DNA of 12,446 bases from positions 1 to 12,446 of the forward strand of contig WAJX01000089.1 in NCBI GenBank assembly GCA_015523665.1. Reading direction: 5' to 3'. The notes below the pieces were generated by a model, which searched no databases, had not been told where the DNA came from, and saw nothing but the letters and a program-made list of their open reading frames with translations. Position numbers and translations under genes: made by a program. This document shows positions 1-6,599 of this stretch, piece by piece (the stretch's first letter is position 1; every line of letters starts with the position of its first letter). The DNA comes from Ferroglobus sp. Its GTDB lineage: Archaea; Halobacteriota; Archaeoglobi; Archaeoglobales; Archaeoglobaceae.

Positions 1-132
1 GGGCCAAGAGAGGCTGTATTCCATGCAATAATCAGGAAAAACTTCGGTTGCACACATTTTATAGTCGGAAGGGATCATGCTGGTGTTGGAAATTATTACA
101 AACCCTATGAAGCTCAGGAGATATTTAACGAA
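1..132. repeat. Left copy of the 132-bp terminal direct repeat
   Basis: These 132 bases reappear without a mismatch at 12315-12446, in the same orientation. They lie inside the sat coding sequence (codons 258-301) and start and end on codon boundaries. Two identical ends are what a circular or head-to-tail molecule gives when written out linearly. There is no sign of a mobile-element terminus, such as inverted ends or a target duplication around a transposase, so I read it as overlap at a closure point. Confidence 0.95.
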
Positions 133-363
133 TTTCCAGATCTGGGGATAACACCAATATTCTTCAAGAGGTTCTATTACTGCAAGAGATGCTACGGATA
201 TGTGAATGAAAGGATATGCCCACATGATGGAGAGGATATAATCTTGCCAAGTGGAACTGAGATAAGAGAAATGTTGATGAAAGGAAAGATACCTCCCAAA
301 GAGATGATGAGGGAAGAAGTAGCTAAGATAATTCTGAGCTTTAAAAAGCCATTCATAAGCTGA
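1..363 (+). CDS. sat: Sulfate adenylyltransferase (ATP sulfurylase), C-terminal part, completed by 11544-12446
   Basis: This is the last 120 codons of sat, open from base 1 in frame 1 and ending at TGA 361-363. The 5' part is at the other end of the window; joined, the protein is 377 residues (this piece is 258-377). Visible here are the VGRDHAG nucleotide-binding motif (279-285), a zinc-site pattern with Cys318, Cys321, Cys330 and His332 like that of thermophilic ATP sulfurylases, and the SGTEIREML motif (341-349) typical of the C-terminal part of the catalytic domain. No APS kinase domain is fused; a separate cysC follows two genes later. The stop overlaps the start of the next gene (TGATG), indicating translational coupling. 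Confidence 0.93.
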   Translation, partial: GPREAVFHAIIRKNFGCTHFIVGRDHAGVGNYYKPYEAQEIFNEFPDLGITPIFFKRFYYCKRCYGYVNERICPHDGEDIILPSGTEIREMLMKGKIPPKEMMREEVAKIILSFKKPFIS

Positions 364-1775
364 TGGTTATGAAAGCTAAGGATGTTAAAGGCAAAGTATT
401 CGTAATAGGATTGGACTCAGCTCCTCCAGAGTTGCTTTTTTATGAGTTCATAGATGAGATGCCAAATATAAAAAAGCTTATCAAAAACTCCATTTATGGA
501 AGTATGAAGAGTTGCATCCCTGCAATAACAATACCAGCTTGGACAGTAATGACTACTGGAAAAACTCCTGGAGAACTTGGACTTTACGGGTTTAGACATA
601 GGAAAAATGGAAGTTACAAAGATATATGGATTGCCAATAGCAAAAAAGTTACAGAACCTCATATTTGGGACTATATAAGTGAGAAGAAGAGTATTCTCGT
701 TGGCATACCTCCATCCTATCCTCCAAGGAAGATTAACGGTTGGTTAATATCTTGCTTCATAACACCAGATAATTCGGTAAATTACACTTATCCAGAAGGT
801 CTTAAGCGAGAAGTAGAGTCTTTGGTTGGTGAATACATATTTGACGTTATTTTCAGGAAAGAGGAGAGAGACGAGCTTATAGAAGAAATATGGGAGATGA
901 CTCAAAAGAGATTTGAAGTTATAAGATATTTAATTGAGAATAAAGATTGGGATTACTTTCAATTCGTTGAGATCGGGTTAGATAGAGTTCATCATGCGTT
1001 CTGGAAATACTTCGATAAAGATCATCATCTATACGAGCATTGCAAGTATAGCAATGTTATCAGAGATTACTACAAGCTTTTGGACAAGGAAATAGGTAAA
1101 ACCCTGAAGTTGTTGGAGGATGATACAGCCATTATAATAATATCGGATCATGGTGTTAAGAGGATGAAGGGTGCTTTTGCAATAAATCAATGGCTTATAG
1201 AAGAGGGATACCTAAAAATCAGGGATGGAAAGGAGTTGAGGAAAGGTGTAAGGCTTGATGAACTAAGCATAGACTGGAGATCAACCATAGCATGGGCATG
1301 GGGTGGATATTACGCAAGAATATTTCTCAACGTTAAAGGTAGGGAAAAAGATGGAGTTGTAAAAGCATCTGAGTATGACAGCATTAGAGATGAGATACGT
1401 GATGCGGTAAAATCGATAAGAGGACCGAATGGGGAGAGATGGGATACCAAGGTGTTCTATCCAGAGGAGATATATCCCGTTGCTTTAGGAGATAAGCCAG
1501 ATATCATGGTTTACCTCGATAATCTCTCTTGGAGATCGGCCGGAACTCTTGGACATGAATCAAATTACTTACCAGAAAATGATACTGGTCCAGATGACGC
1601 TGTACATTCAGAATACGGTGTTTTTATCATGCATCTCCCAGATTCATATTCAGATAACTGTACACGCGATCGAGAGAGGGGGTTAGTTGATGTTAGCATA
1701 TACGATTTTGCTCCGACTGTTCTAAAACTCTTTGATGTTTACGTCCCTATGAGGGGGAAAAGCATAATATGCTAG
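363..1775 (+). CDS. Alkaline phosphatase superfamily hydrolase (type I phosphodiesterase/nucleotide pyrophosphatase family)
   Basis: A 470-residue soluble protein of the PF01663 kind, with no signal peptide, so probably cytoplasmic. The two-metal site can be traced: Asp18 (GLDSAPPE), likely nucleophile Thr56 in the TIPAW..MTTG loop, Asp207/His211 (GLDRVHH), Asp262/His263 (SDHG) and His415 (HSEYG). The C-terminal motif around residues 443-466 (DVSIYDFAPTVL...VPMRGKS) is usual for the family. The nucleophile loop holds Thr, not the Cys/Ser-X-Pro-X-Arg of sulfatases, so a phosphodiesterase or phosphatase is more likely. The start ATG overlaps the sat stop (TGATG); Met3 at 369 is an alternative start. 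The end overlaps cysC by 7 bases. Lying between sat and cysC, it may act on a by-product of sulfate activation such as 3'-phosphoadenosine 5'-phosphate. That is inference; the substrate cannot be read from sequence. Confidence 0.85.
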   Translation: MVMKAKDVKGKVFVIGLDSAPPELLFYEFIDEMPNIKKLIKNSIYGSMKSCIPAITIPAWTVMTTGKTPGELGLYGFRHRKNGSYKDIWIANSKKVTEPHIWDYISEKKSILVGIPPSYPPRKINGWLISCFITPDNSVNYTYPEGLKREVESLVGEYIFDVIFRKEERDELIEEIWEMTQKRFEVIRYLIENKDWDYFQFVEIGLDRVHHAFWKYFDKDHHLYEHCKYSNVIRDYYKLLDKEIGKTLKLLEDDTAIIIISDHGVKRMKGAFAINQWLIEEGYLKIRDGKELRKGVRLDELSIDWRSTIAWAWGGYYARIFLNVKGREKDGVVKASEYDSIRDEIRDAVKSIRGPNGERWDTKVFYPEEIYPVALGDKPDIMVYLDNLSWRSAGTLGHESNYLPENDTGPDDAVHSEYGVFIMHLPDSYSDNCTRDRERGLVDVSIYDFAPTVLKLFDVYVPMRGKSIIC

Positions 1776-2299
1776 TAATCTGGCTAACTGGTCCAAGTGG
1801 CTCTGGAAAGACGACATTAGCCAAAGCTCTCTTAAAAAAGCTAAGAGAGATGGGGTACAAAGCTGAGATTTTAGATGGAGATGAGATAAGACGGGAGTTG
1901 TATCCAAATTTAGGATTTAGTAAAGAGGATAGAGAGATGCATAACAGAATAGTTATATTTATAGCAAAAATGTTATCAAAAAATGGAGTTATAGCTATAG
2001 TTTCTCTGATCTCTCCATTCAAAGCTATAAGAGAAAGAGCTAGGGCCGAGATAGGAAAGTTTATTGAGGTTTATCTGAAATGTCCTCTTGAAGTTAGAAT
2101 TGAGAGAGATCCCAAAGGTTTATACAAAAAAGCTATCAGAGGTGAAATAAAAAATCTTACGGGATATGATGGAATCTATGAAGAATCTGAGGATCCAGAA
2201 ATTGTTCTCGAAACCCATAGGATGAGTGTTGAGGAGGAGGTAGAAATGGTCATAAATAAAATTGCTGAATTGGGCTATCTAAAAATAAAAAATAAATAA
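1769..2299 (+). CDS. cysC: Adenylylsulfate (APS) kinase
   Basis: A 176-residue enzyme that phosphorylates APS at the 3' position to give PAPS. The P-loop GPSGSGKT is at residues 8-15, DGDEIR at 36-41, the ISPF substrate-loop motif at 81-84, DPKGLYKKA at 114-122, and the closing signature running from GYDGIYEE to IVLET at 132-149. The length is normal for a stand-alone CysC. The start ATG lies inside the end of the preceding gene (stop 1773-1775), with a G-rich GAGGGGG about 11 bases upstream. The active-site motifs look intact, so this is probably a working kinase and not a degenerate one. Its presence implies that PAPS, not only APS, is formed in this pathway, which matters for what the AprAB-like reductase uses. 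Confidence 0.95.
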   Translation: MLVIWLTGPSGSGKTTLAKALLKKLREMGYKAEILDGDEIRRELYPNLGFSKEDREMHNRIVIFIAKMLSKNGVIAIVSLISPFKAIRERARAEIGKFIEVYLKCPLEVRIERDPKGLYKKAIRGEIKNLTGYDGIYEESEDPEIVLETHRMSVEEEVEMVINKIAELGYLKIKNK

Positions 2300-2311
2300 T
2301 ATCATATTATT
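2295..2311. repeat. 17-bp palindrome (AATAATAT-C-ATATTATT) at the end of cysC
   Basis: Perfect 8-base arms (2295-2302 and 2304-2311) flank one C, and the palindrome overlaps the cysC stop at 2297-2299. It could be a weak hairpin or protein-binding site in the 69-bp gap before the transporter gene. Being pure A/T except for the centre, it could also be chance in this base composition. Confidence 0.4.
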
Positions 2312-2321
2312 AAAAAATAAA

Positions 2322-2351
2322 AAAGAAGAATATAACAAAGAAGAGTATAAC
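2322..2351. repeat. Two tandem copies of a 15-bp A-rich unit upstream of the TauE gene
   Basis: The unit AAAGAAGAATATAAC (2322-2336) is followed directly by a copy with one change, AAAGAAGAGTATAAC (2337-2351). It lies in the untranslated gap between cysC and the transporter. It may be a recent slippage duplication; no function can be read from it. Confidence 0.6.
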
Positions 2352-2368
2352 AAATAAAAAGTGATAAG

Positions 2369-3109
2369 ATGGAGATCGTCATCTTAGGTTTTGTTGTCGG
2401 TTTTCTCGTTGGATTAACTGGAATGGGTGGAGGAGCTTTAATGACTCCAGCTCTAATATTTATGGGAATTCCAGCAAGAATTGCTGTTGGAAGTGATCTA
2501 CTCTATTCAGCTATAACAAGATTAGCTGCATCAACTCTTCATTTCAAACGAGGGAATATAGATGTTAAACTCGTTCTCTTCCTTTTGATAGGCAGTATCC
2601 CTGGAAGTTTTACCGCTGGAGTAATCATAAACACTATAAGGGAGAGTTATGGTTTAGCAATCTTAGATTTCTATCTAACAAAAATCTTGGGAATTACATT
2701 AGTAATTACAGCAGTAATAGCGATATGCAGGGCATTTATGAAAAAGGAGGGTAGAGAATTTTCAAAAAAGACTCTTTTTTTCGTTGGATTTGCTGTTGGA
2801 ATGATTGTGCAATTCACATCAGTTGGTAGTGGTATACTTGTAACCTTATTCCTCCTACTATTCACGAAAATGTATCCGAGAAACATAGTTGGAACTGATG
2901 TGCTTTACGGTTTTATCCTCTCCTCTTTTTCAGCTTTAATTCATTTCTTAATGGGAAACGTTGATTTCACATTAGTGAGCTTACTTGCAATTGGCTCTAT
3001 ACCAGGCACATACTTAGGTGTTTATTTTAATTCAAAAGTAAATGAGAAATTCTTGAGAAATGTTTTAGCATTAGTTATATTCTCTATGGGTATAATCCTT
3101 TTGATTTAG
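2369..3109 (+). CDS. TauE/SafE (TSUP) family membrane transporter, candidate sulfate/sulfite or sulfur-compound permease
   Basis: A 246-residue integral membrane protein with about seven or eight hydrophobic segments. The family fold repeats twice: GLTGMGGGALMTP (15-27) followed by GSDLLY and GNIDVKLVLFLLIGSIPG, then FTSVGSG (149-155) followed by GTDVLY and GNVDFTLVSLLAIGSIPG. The two halves align well by eye. Family members move sulfite, sulfonates, thiosulfate or other sulfur anions, in either direction. It starts at ATG 2369 with GTGAT at 2361-2365 as ribosome-binding site. It is the last gene of the sulfate-activation operon, 69 bp after cysC, and the only transporter in the unit. It therefore may supply sulfate or sulfite, or release excess sulfite. 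Substrate and direction are inference. Confidence 0.88.
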   Translation: MEIVILGFVVGFLVGLTGMGGGALMTPALIFMGIPARIAVGSDLLYSAITRLAASTLHFKRGNIDVKLVLFLLIGSIPGSFTAGVIINTIRESYGLAILDFYLTKILGITLVITAVIAICRAFMKKEGREFSKKTLFFVGFAVGMIVQFTSVGSGILVTLFLLLFTKMYPRNIVGTDVLYGFILSSFSALIHFLMGNVDFTLVSLLAIGSIPGTYLGVYFNSKVNEKFLRNVLALVIFSMGIILLI

Positions 3110-3139
3110 TTAATTTTAGTTAATTAATAATAATTCGAT

Positions 3140-3165
3140 AATTATATTATTTAATTATATTATTT
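3140..3165. repeat. Two perfect tandem copies of a 13-bp AT-only unit
   Basis: AATTATATTATTT occurs at 3140-3152 and again at 3153-3165, followed by a partial third copy (AATT). It sits in the 148-bp gap between the converging transporter and radical SAM genes. Slippage in AT-only DNA is the simplest explanation. Confidence 0.7.
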
Positions 3166-3180
3166 AATTTGTCTAATTTT
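3166..3180 (+). terminator. Candidate T-rich terminator after the transporter gene
   Basis: The + strand runs AATTTGTCTAATTTT about 57-70 bases after the transporter stop. Archaeal transcription often ends at T-rich runs in the coding strand, and the next gene faces the other way, so an end of the rightward transcript is expected in this gap. The exact point is a guess. Confidence 0.3.
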
Positions 3181-3198
3181 AAAATCAGATTAATTAGA
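3172..3198. repeat. Inverted repeat with 7-bp arms in the convergent gap
   Basis: TCTAATT (3172-3178) and AATTAGA (3192-3198) are exact reverse complements around a 13-base loop. It may support transcript ending in either direction, but the stem is A/T-rich and weak. Confidence 0.35.
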
Positions 3199-3212
3199 AA
3201 AATAAAAAGAAA
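3196..3212 (-). terminator. Candidate T-rich terminator for the leftward radical SAM transcript
   Basis: Read on the minus strand this is TTTCTTTTTATTTTTCT, about 45-60 bases beyond the radical SAM stop codon and just after the hairpin at 3217-3238. A U-rich run after a hairpin fits a transcript end for the leftward genes. Confidence 0.45.
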
Positions 3213-3216
3213 TTTA

Positions 3217-3238
3217 ATTAGATTGAGATTAATCTAAT
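3217..3238. repeat. Hairpin with perfect 8-bp arms between the converging genes
   Basis: ATTAGATT (3217-3224) and AATCTAAT (3231-3238) are exact reverse complements around a 6-base loop GAGATT. It lies 20 bases past the end of the radical SAM gene, directly before the minus-strand T run. It probably belongs to the transcript end. Confidence 0.5.
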
Positions 3239-3257
3239 CATATAATAATTTTAAATT

Positions 3258-4259
3258 CTAACCCCAAACTCCATAAATTTCAAAGTTACATTTCTTGCAT
3301 TTCCCATCTGTTATCTTATTATCAATTACCTCATACGAGAATCTTCTTATTAAAAGCTCCCCACATCTAGGGCAGTATGTGTTCTCATACCTATGTCCAG
3401 GAACATTTCCAATATAAGCGTACATAACTCCCTCTCTTTTTGCATATTTTATAGCCATTTCAATCCTTTCAATAGATGTTCTCGGTTTTCCAAACATAAA
3501 AGCTGGATAATATCTCGTAAAATGAATTGGTATCTTATTACCAGCGTACCTTAAATGATTCTCAACGACATACTTTATACAATCCATATCATCATTCACA
3601 TCTGTTATCACCAAATTCACAACTTCAACATGCAAGCCGATTTTTATTGCCTTCTCAATAACTCTCCAAACAAATCTTATATCCCCTTTACAGTATTTCT
3701 CATAAACCTCATCATCTCCTTTTATATCAATATTTATAGCATCCAAACCAGCACTTTTCAACATTTCAAGTGCTTTTAATGTCATATACCCATTCGAGAC
3801 CATAGTATTCTTCAAACCCTTTTTCTTTGCTAATGGAAAGAGATCTAAGAGAAATTCAAAGAGTAATGTTGGTTCATTAAAACTAGCACATGTACTTCTA
3901 TCACCATTTTTTAACGCGAGTTCAATTATATCATCAACTCCAATCTTAATTGAAGAGTTTAGGGGTGGTTTCTTTGAAATCTCCCAGTTATGACACCAAG
4001 GACATGCTAAATTGCACGAATATGTTGAAAATGTTATGCTCCTACTCCCAGGGAGAAAGTGAAAAAACGGCTTGATTTCTATGGGTCTGCTTTCTAAGGC
4101 ACTTATATTTCCATAAGTTAGAGTGTACAATTTACCCTTTTTGTTAACTCTAGTATTGCAAAACCCCTTCTGACCGTCTTTGATTCTACAAAATCTCCAA
4201 CAGAGCTGGCATACAATCTCCCCATCACTTCTTCTCCAAAGCTTAGCATCTTTCATCAT
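3258..4259 (-). CDS. amrS: AmmeMemoRadiSam-type radical SAM protein
   Basis: A 333-residue radical SAM protein. The cluster-binding triad is Cys82, Cys86, Cys89 in CNLACPWCHNW. Before it is a Cys-rich N-terminus (Cys17, Cys20, Cys24, Cys34) and at the end a zinc-ribbon-like set (CPRC 296-299, CKKC 321-324). The segments YGNISALESRPIEIKP and RYYPAFMF are typical of the AmmeMemoRadiSam radical SAM family. Its usual partners AMMECR1 and Memo are not in this unit, and the reaction is not one I can state. It has its own promoter-like TATA box at 4337-4346 and lies 202 bp beyond thiI. The start is the ATG at 4257-4259, or the next codon, also ATG; no clear ribosome-binding site precedes either. A link to sulfur assimilation is not evident from the sequence. 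Confidence 0.85.
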   Translation of the reverse strand: MMKDAKLWRRSDGEIVCQLCWRFCRIKDGQKGFCNTRVNKKGKLYTLTYGNISALESRPIEIKPFFHFLPGSRSITFSTYSCNLACPWCHNWEISKKPPLNSSIKIGVDDIIELALKNGDRSTCASFNEPTLLFEFLLDLFPLAKKKGLKNTMVSNGYMTLKALEMLKSAGLDAINIDIKGDDEVYEKYCKGDIRFVWRVIEKAIKIGLHVEVVNLVITDVNDDMDCIKYVVENHLRYAGNKIPIHFTRYYPAFMFGKPRTSIERIEMAIKYAKREGVMYAYIGNVPGHRYENTYCPRCGELLIRRFSYEVIDNKITDGKCKKCNFEIYGVWG

Positions 4260-4336
4260 ATTTTTATTTTTTATTTATTATTATTTATTTATCTTTATTT
4301 ATCACTATCTTTATTACTATCTTTTCTTTTGTTTTC
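4260..4336 (-). promoter_or_regulatory. Purine-rich untranslated leader region of the radical SAM gene
   Basis: On the minus strand this stretch is almost only A, G and T, with AAAGATAGT occurring twice and many AAATAAA units. It lies between the TATA box and the start codon. If transcription starts about 25 bases past the TATA box, near 4315, the leader would be some 55 bases without an obvious Shine-Dalgarno sequence. No fold or riboswitch is recognisable. Confidence 0.35.
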
Positions 4337-4346
4337 TTTTATATAC
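4337..4346 (-). promoter_or_regulatory. Candidate TATA box for the radical SAM gene
   Basis: The minus strand reads GTATATAAAA, with purine-rich CAAA just upstream as a possible BRE. It is about 78 bases before the start codon, in the gap after thiI, so the radical SAM gene can be expressed apart from the SepCysS operon. The rest of the gap, 4347-4461, shows nothing I can name. Confidence 0.5.
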
Positions 4347-4461
4347 TTTGATCCAAATCTGTATTCATATACACATATTCAACTAATTACTTTAACATTT
4401 TATTTATATTTATGTTTAATTTTCACAAAATTTCCACTAACAACCCAAGTATTCCCAATAA

Positions 4462-5610
4462 TCATCCGAACTCAAAAATCTCGGATTTCTCAACGGCTTC
4501 TCTCTCAAGCTTATCGCAATTCTTACTAAAACCAGATGATGACTCAATTCTCAAGATTTCATTTAGCTTTGCCCTAGTTTCTGGATGTTTTGCTATCATT
4601 AATGAACAACAATCTTCATAAGGAAGAATAGATATTTCGTATGTCCCAATTTTTTTTGCTACCTCTATTATCTCTTCCTTATCCATTCCAATTAAAGGTG
4701 AGAGCACTGGGAGAGAAGATGCATTGTAGATTACATTTAAATTATCAAGAGTTTGACTGGCAACTTGTGATAAACTATCACCAGTAACTATTGCCTTTGC
4801 ATCCTCCTTTTCAGCAATTATATTTGCCATCCTCATCATACTCCTTCTGTAAACAACCATTCTGTATTTAGATGGAATCAATCTTATAATCTCCTTCTGA
4901 ATATCCTCAAAAGGTACCATATACAGCCTTATCTCATGGAATTCAGAGAGTTTTTCAGCGATCATTTTTATTTTCTCTCTAACTTCTGGAGAGTGCAGAG
5001 TTGAATTGAAGAAATGCACCGCAATTACTTCACATCCCCTCTTCATAATCATAAACGCTGAAACAGGACTATCTATCCCGCCAGAGATGAGAGAGATTAC
5101 TTTCCCCGCAACTCCTGCAGGTAACCCTCCAATAGATGGAATTTTTGATGTATATATAAAACATTCTTTTTCACAAATTTCGATAAAAATCTTAGTATCT
5201 GGATTGTTCAAATCAACTCTAATTCCGTCTCTCCTCTTTAAGATGTATTCGCCAACAACTCTATTTATCTCAATCGATGTATACGGAAAATTCTTATTAC
5301 TTCTCTTCGTTTCAATTTTAAACGTTTTAGTCTTTCTTGGAAGGGTTTCAAGCGCTTTCTTCTTTATCTCATCTATATCTAAATCACACACCTCTGCTAA
5401 AGCAAAATACTTTATTCCAGGAGTTTTTTTAAGTTTTTCAGCTATTCTTTGGTCATCAGCATATATCACTAACCTTCCAAATCTCCTCTTTACTTTAACT
5501 CCAATTTCCCATATCTTCCTATTTATGTTTTCGATGAGTTTTCTCTCAAAAACTTCTCTATTTTTCCCCTTTAATGCGATCTCTCCATAATGTATAACAT
5601 AAGCTCTCAT
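4462..5610 (-). CDS. thiI: tRNA sulfurtransferase / 4-thiouridine synthase ThiI, archaeal short form
   Basis: A 382-residue protein in the family order: N-terminal ferredoxin-like domain (about 1-60), THUMP domain (about 60-165) and PP-loop ATPase. The ATP-binding loop is SGGIDSP (176-182), followed by [11 protein letters not shown] (277-287) and the LPYEDCCS region with Cys334/Cys335, matching the active-cysteine region of other ThiI. It adenylates uridine 8 of tRNA and inserts sulfur. No rhodanese domain follows, as usual in archaea, where the sulfur donor is thought to be sulfide-derived. The ATG start overlaps the DUF169 stop by 4 bases (ATGA on the minus strand) and has AAGGAG at 5613-5618. 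It is third in the SepCysS-DUF169-thiI operon, so its sulfur probably comes from the sulfide made by the rightward genes. Confidence 0.93.
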   Translation of the reverse strand: MRAYVIHYGEIALKGKNREVFERKLIENINRKIWEIGVKVKRRFGRLVIYADDQRIAEKLKKTPGIKYFALAEVCDLDIDEIKKKALETLPRKTKTFKIETKRSNKNFPYTSIEINRVVGEYILKRRDGIRVDLNNPDTKIFIEICEKECFIYTSKIPSIGGLPAGVAGKVISLISGGIDSPVSAFMIMKRGCEVIAVHFFNSTLHSPEVREKIKMIAEKLSEFHEIRLYMVPFEDIQKEIIRLIPSKYRMVVYRRSMMRMANIIAEKEDAKAIVTGDSLSQVASQTLDNLNVIYNASSLPVLSPLIGMDKEEIIEVAKKIGTYEISILPYEDCCSLMIAKHPETRAKLNEILRIESSSGFSKNCDKLEREAVEKSEIFEFG

Positions 5611-6599
5611 GTCTCCTTTATCTTTTTCGCCTCCTCAACTACAATCTCTATAAGCTTTTTAATCCTCTCCTCAAAACCTGGACTCTTTACCTCTCGAAAA
5701 ACGTCCATATCTTCAATATGGCTCACTTCAACCCAATTTTCCCTCTTTGACACTATTAAATTCCCATCGTATTTATTAACAACATTCTCAGCGTCTTCTT
5801 CATTCTTAAATTTAACAGAGCTGTATATTCCTATAGCATTCCTATCACCTTTGAATATATAAATCTTCACAACTCTTCCATTGTAAAATCCGATAAAATG
5901 ATCAGTCGCTTTATCAAAACCTAGTTTCTCAAAACTATTTACAACATCTAAAGGTAGATCATCCATTAGACATCCACACAAAGACTTTATCTGTTCTCTC
6001 TCTATAGCTAAATCCATCTTTTTGAATATCTCCTCTGGAAAACCTATTACTATCTCCTCTCTAGAATAGTTAGCATATTCTCTAGCTCCTTCACAAAGGA
6101 AAGAAACGTTAGGCTTTCCACTCTCTTTAACATAAGCAGTAGCTTCACCACATACAGCATTCTCACCCTTAAATACGGCATGTATACTCTCATTAAAAAG
6201 TTGTGAATACAGGCTTGAGATTCTCATAATTTTGTCAGGAGTTGCAATTACGAGAATTACATCGCATTCTTGCCCTCTATAAGGTTCAACAATCACAGCT
6301 TTCGTTTCTCTTCTCTCATCACTTTTTCTTTCACCATTCAGCATACCTTCAGTCTCATTTTCATATTCAACTTCATTTTCCTCATCAAACAACGGAGGGA
6401 TAAAGCCGAGAGAGATTTCAGCTCCACTACATGAAAGGTTAAACTCTGTTAAAACTATTCTTTCTCCTTTAGAGGCTCTTTTAACCGCTTCACAAAATCT
6501 AAAATTCCCGCTACTACCTTCAACATCCTCGTAAAGGAATTTAACTGCAACTAGTTGTGAGGGGAGTTGAAAGTATCTCCTAAAAGCTTGTCCCCTCAA
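5607..6599 (-). CDS. DUF169 family protein of unknown function in the SepCysS-ThiI operon
   Basis: A 330-residue protein recognised as DUF169 by LVAVKF (17-21 region), [12 protein letters not shown] (35-46), [10 protein letters not shown] (57-66), CGEA (150-153), SFLCEGAR (166-173) and [12 protein letters not shown] (184-195). Four cysteines sit in these conserved blocks (36, 57, 150, 169) and could bind a metal or carry sulfur; that is inference. Residues about 71-100 form a charged, probably disordered insert. The last 90 residues or so look like an added small alpha/beta domain. No membrane segment or signal is seen. The start is TTG, overlapping the SepCysS stop (TTGA on the minus strand), with a strong GGAGGTG at 6605-6611; no other early start exists in frame. 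The double overlap with SepCysS and ThiI ties it to sulfur delivery to tRNA. The function is unknown. Confidence 0.8.
   Translation of the reverse strand: MRGQAFRRYFQLPSQLVAVKFLYEDVEGSSGNFRFCEAVKRASKGERIVLTEFNLSCSGAEISLGFIPPLFDEENEVEYENETEGMLNGERKSDERRETKAVIVEPYRGQECDVILVIATPDKIMRISSLYSQLFNESIHAVFKGENAVCGEATAYVKESGKPNVSFLCEGAREYANYSREEIVIGFPEEIFKKMDLAIEREQIKSLCGCLMDDLPLDVVNSFEKLGFDKATDHFIGFYNGRVVKIYIFKGDRNAIGIYSSVKFKNEEDAENVVNKYDGNLIVSKRENWVEVSHIEDMDVFREVKSPGFEERIKKLIEIVVEEAKKIKET

Noticed and set aside
1..132. Terminal repeats as long terminal repeats of a mobile element or virus
   Set aside because: They lie inside a conserved gene in frame, and there is no viral or transposition gene. Overlap at a closure point explains them better.
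1747..2022. Minus-strand open frame opposite cysC
   Set aside because: It overlaps the P-loop and DGD region of a clear APS kinase, and its own translation shows no recognisable motif.
3110..3257. CRISPR-like repeats
   Set aside because: The repeats are short, directly abutting, made of A and T only, and have no spacers or cas genes.
5006..5590. Long open frame on the + strand opposite thiI
   Set aside because: It is a mirror of the thiI coding frame. Its translation is low-complexity hydrophobic without any family motif, and thiI has full domain structure and a proper ribosome-binding site.
4462..5610. Truncated thiI lacking its rhodanese domain
   Set aside because: Archaeal ThiI proteins normally end after the PP-loop domain; the length and the clean stop are as expected.
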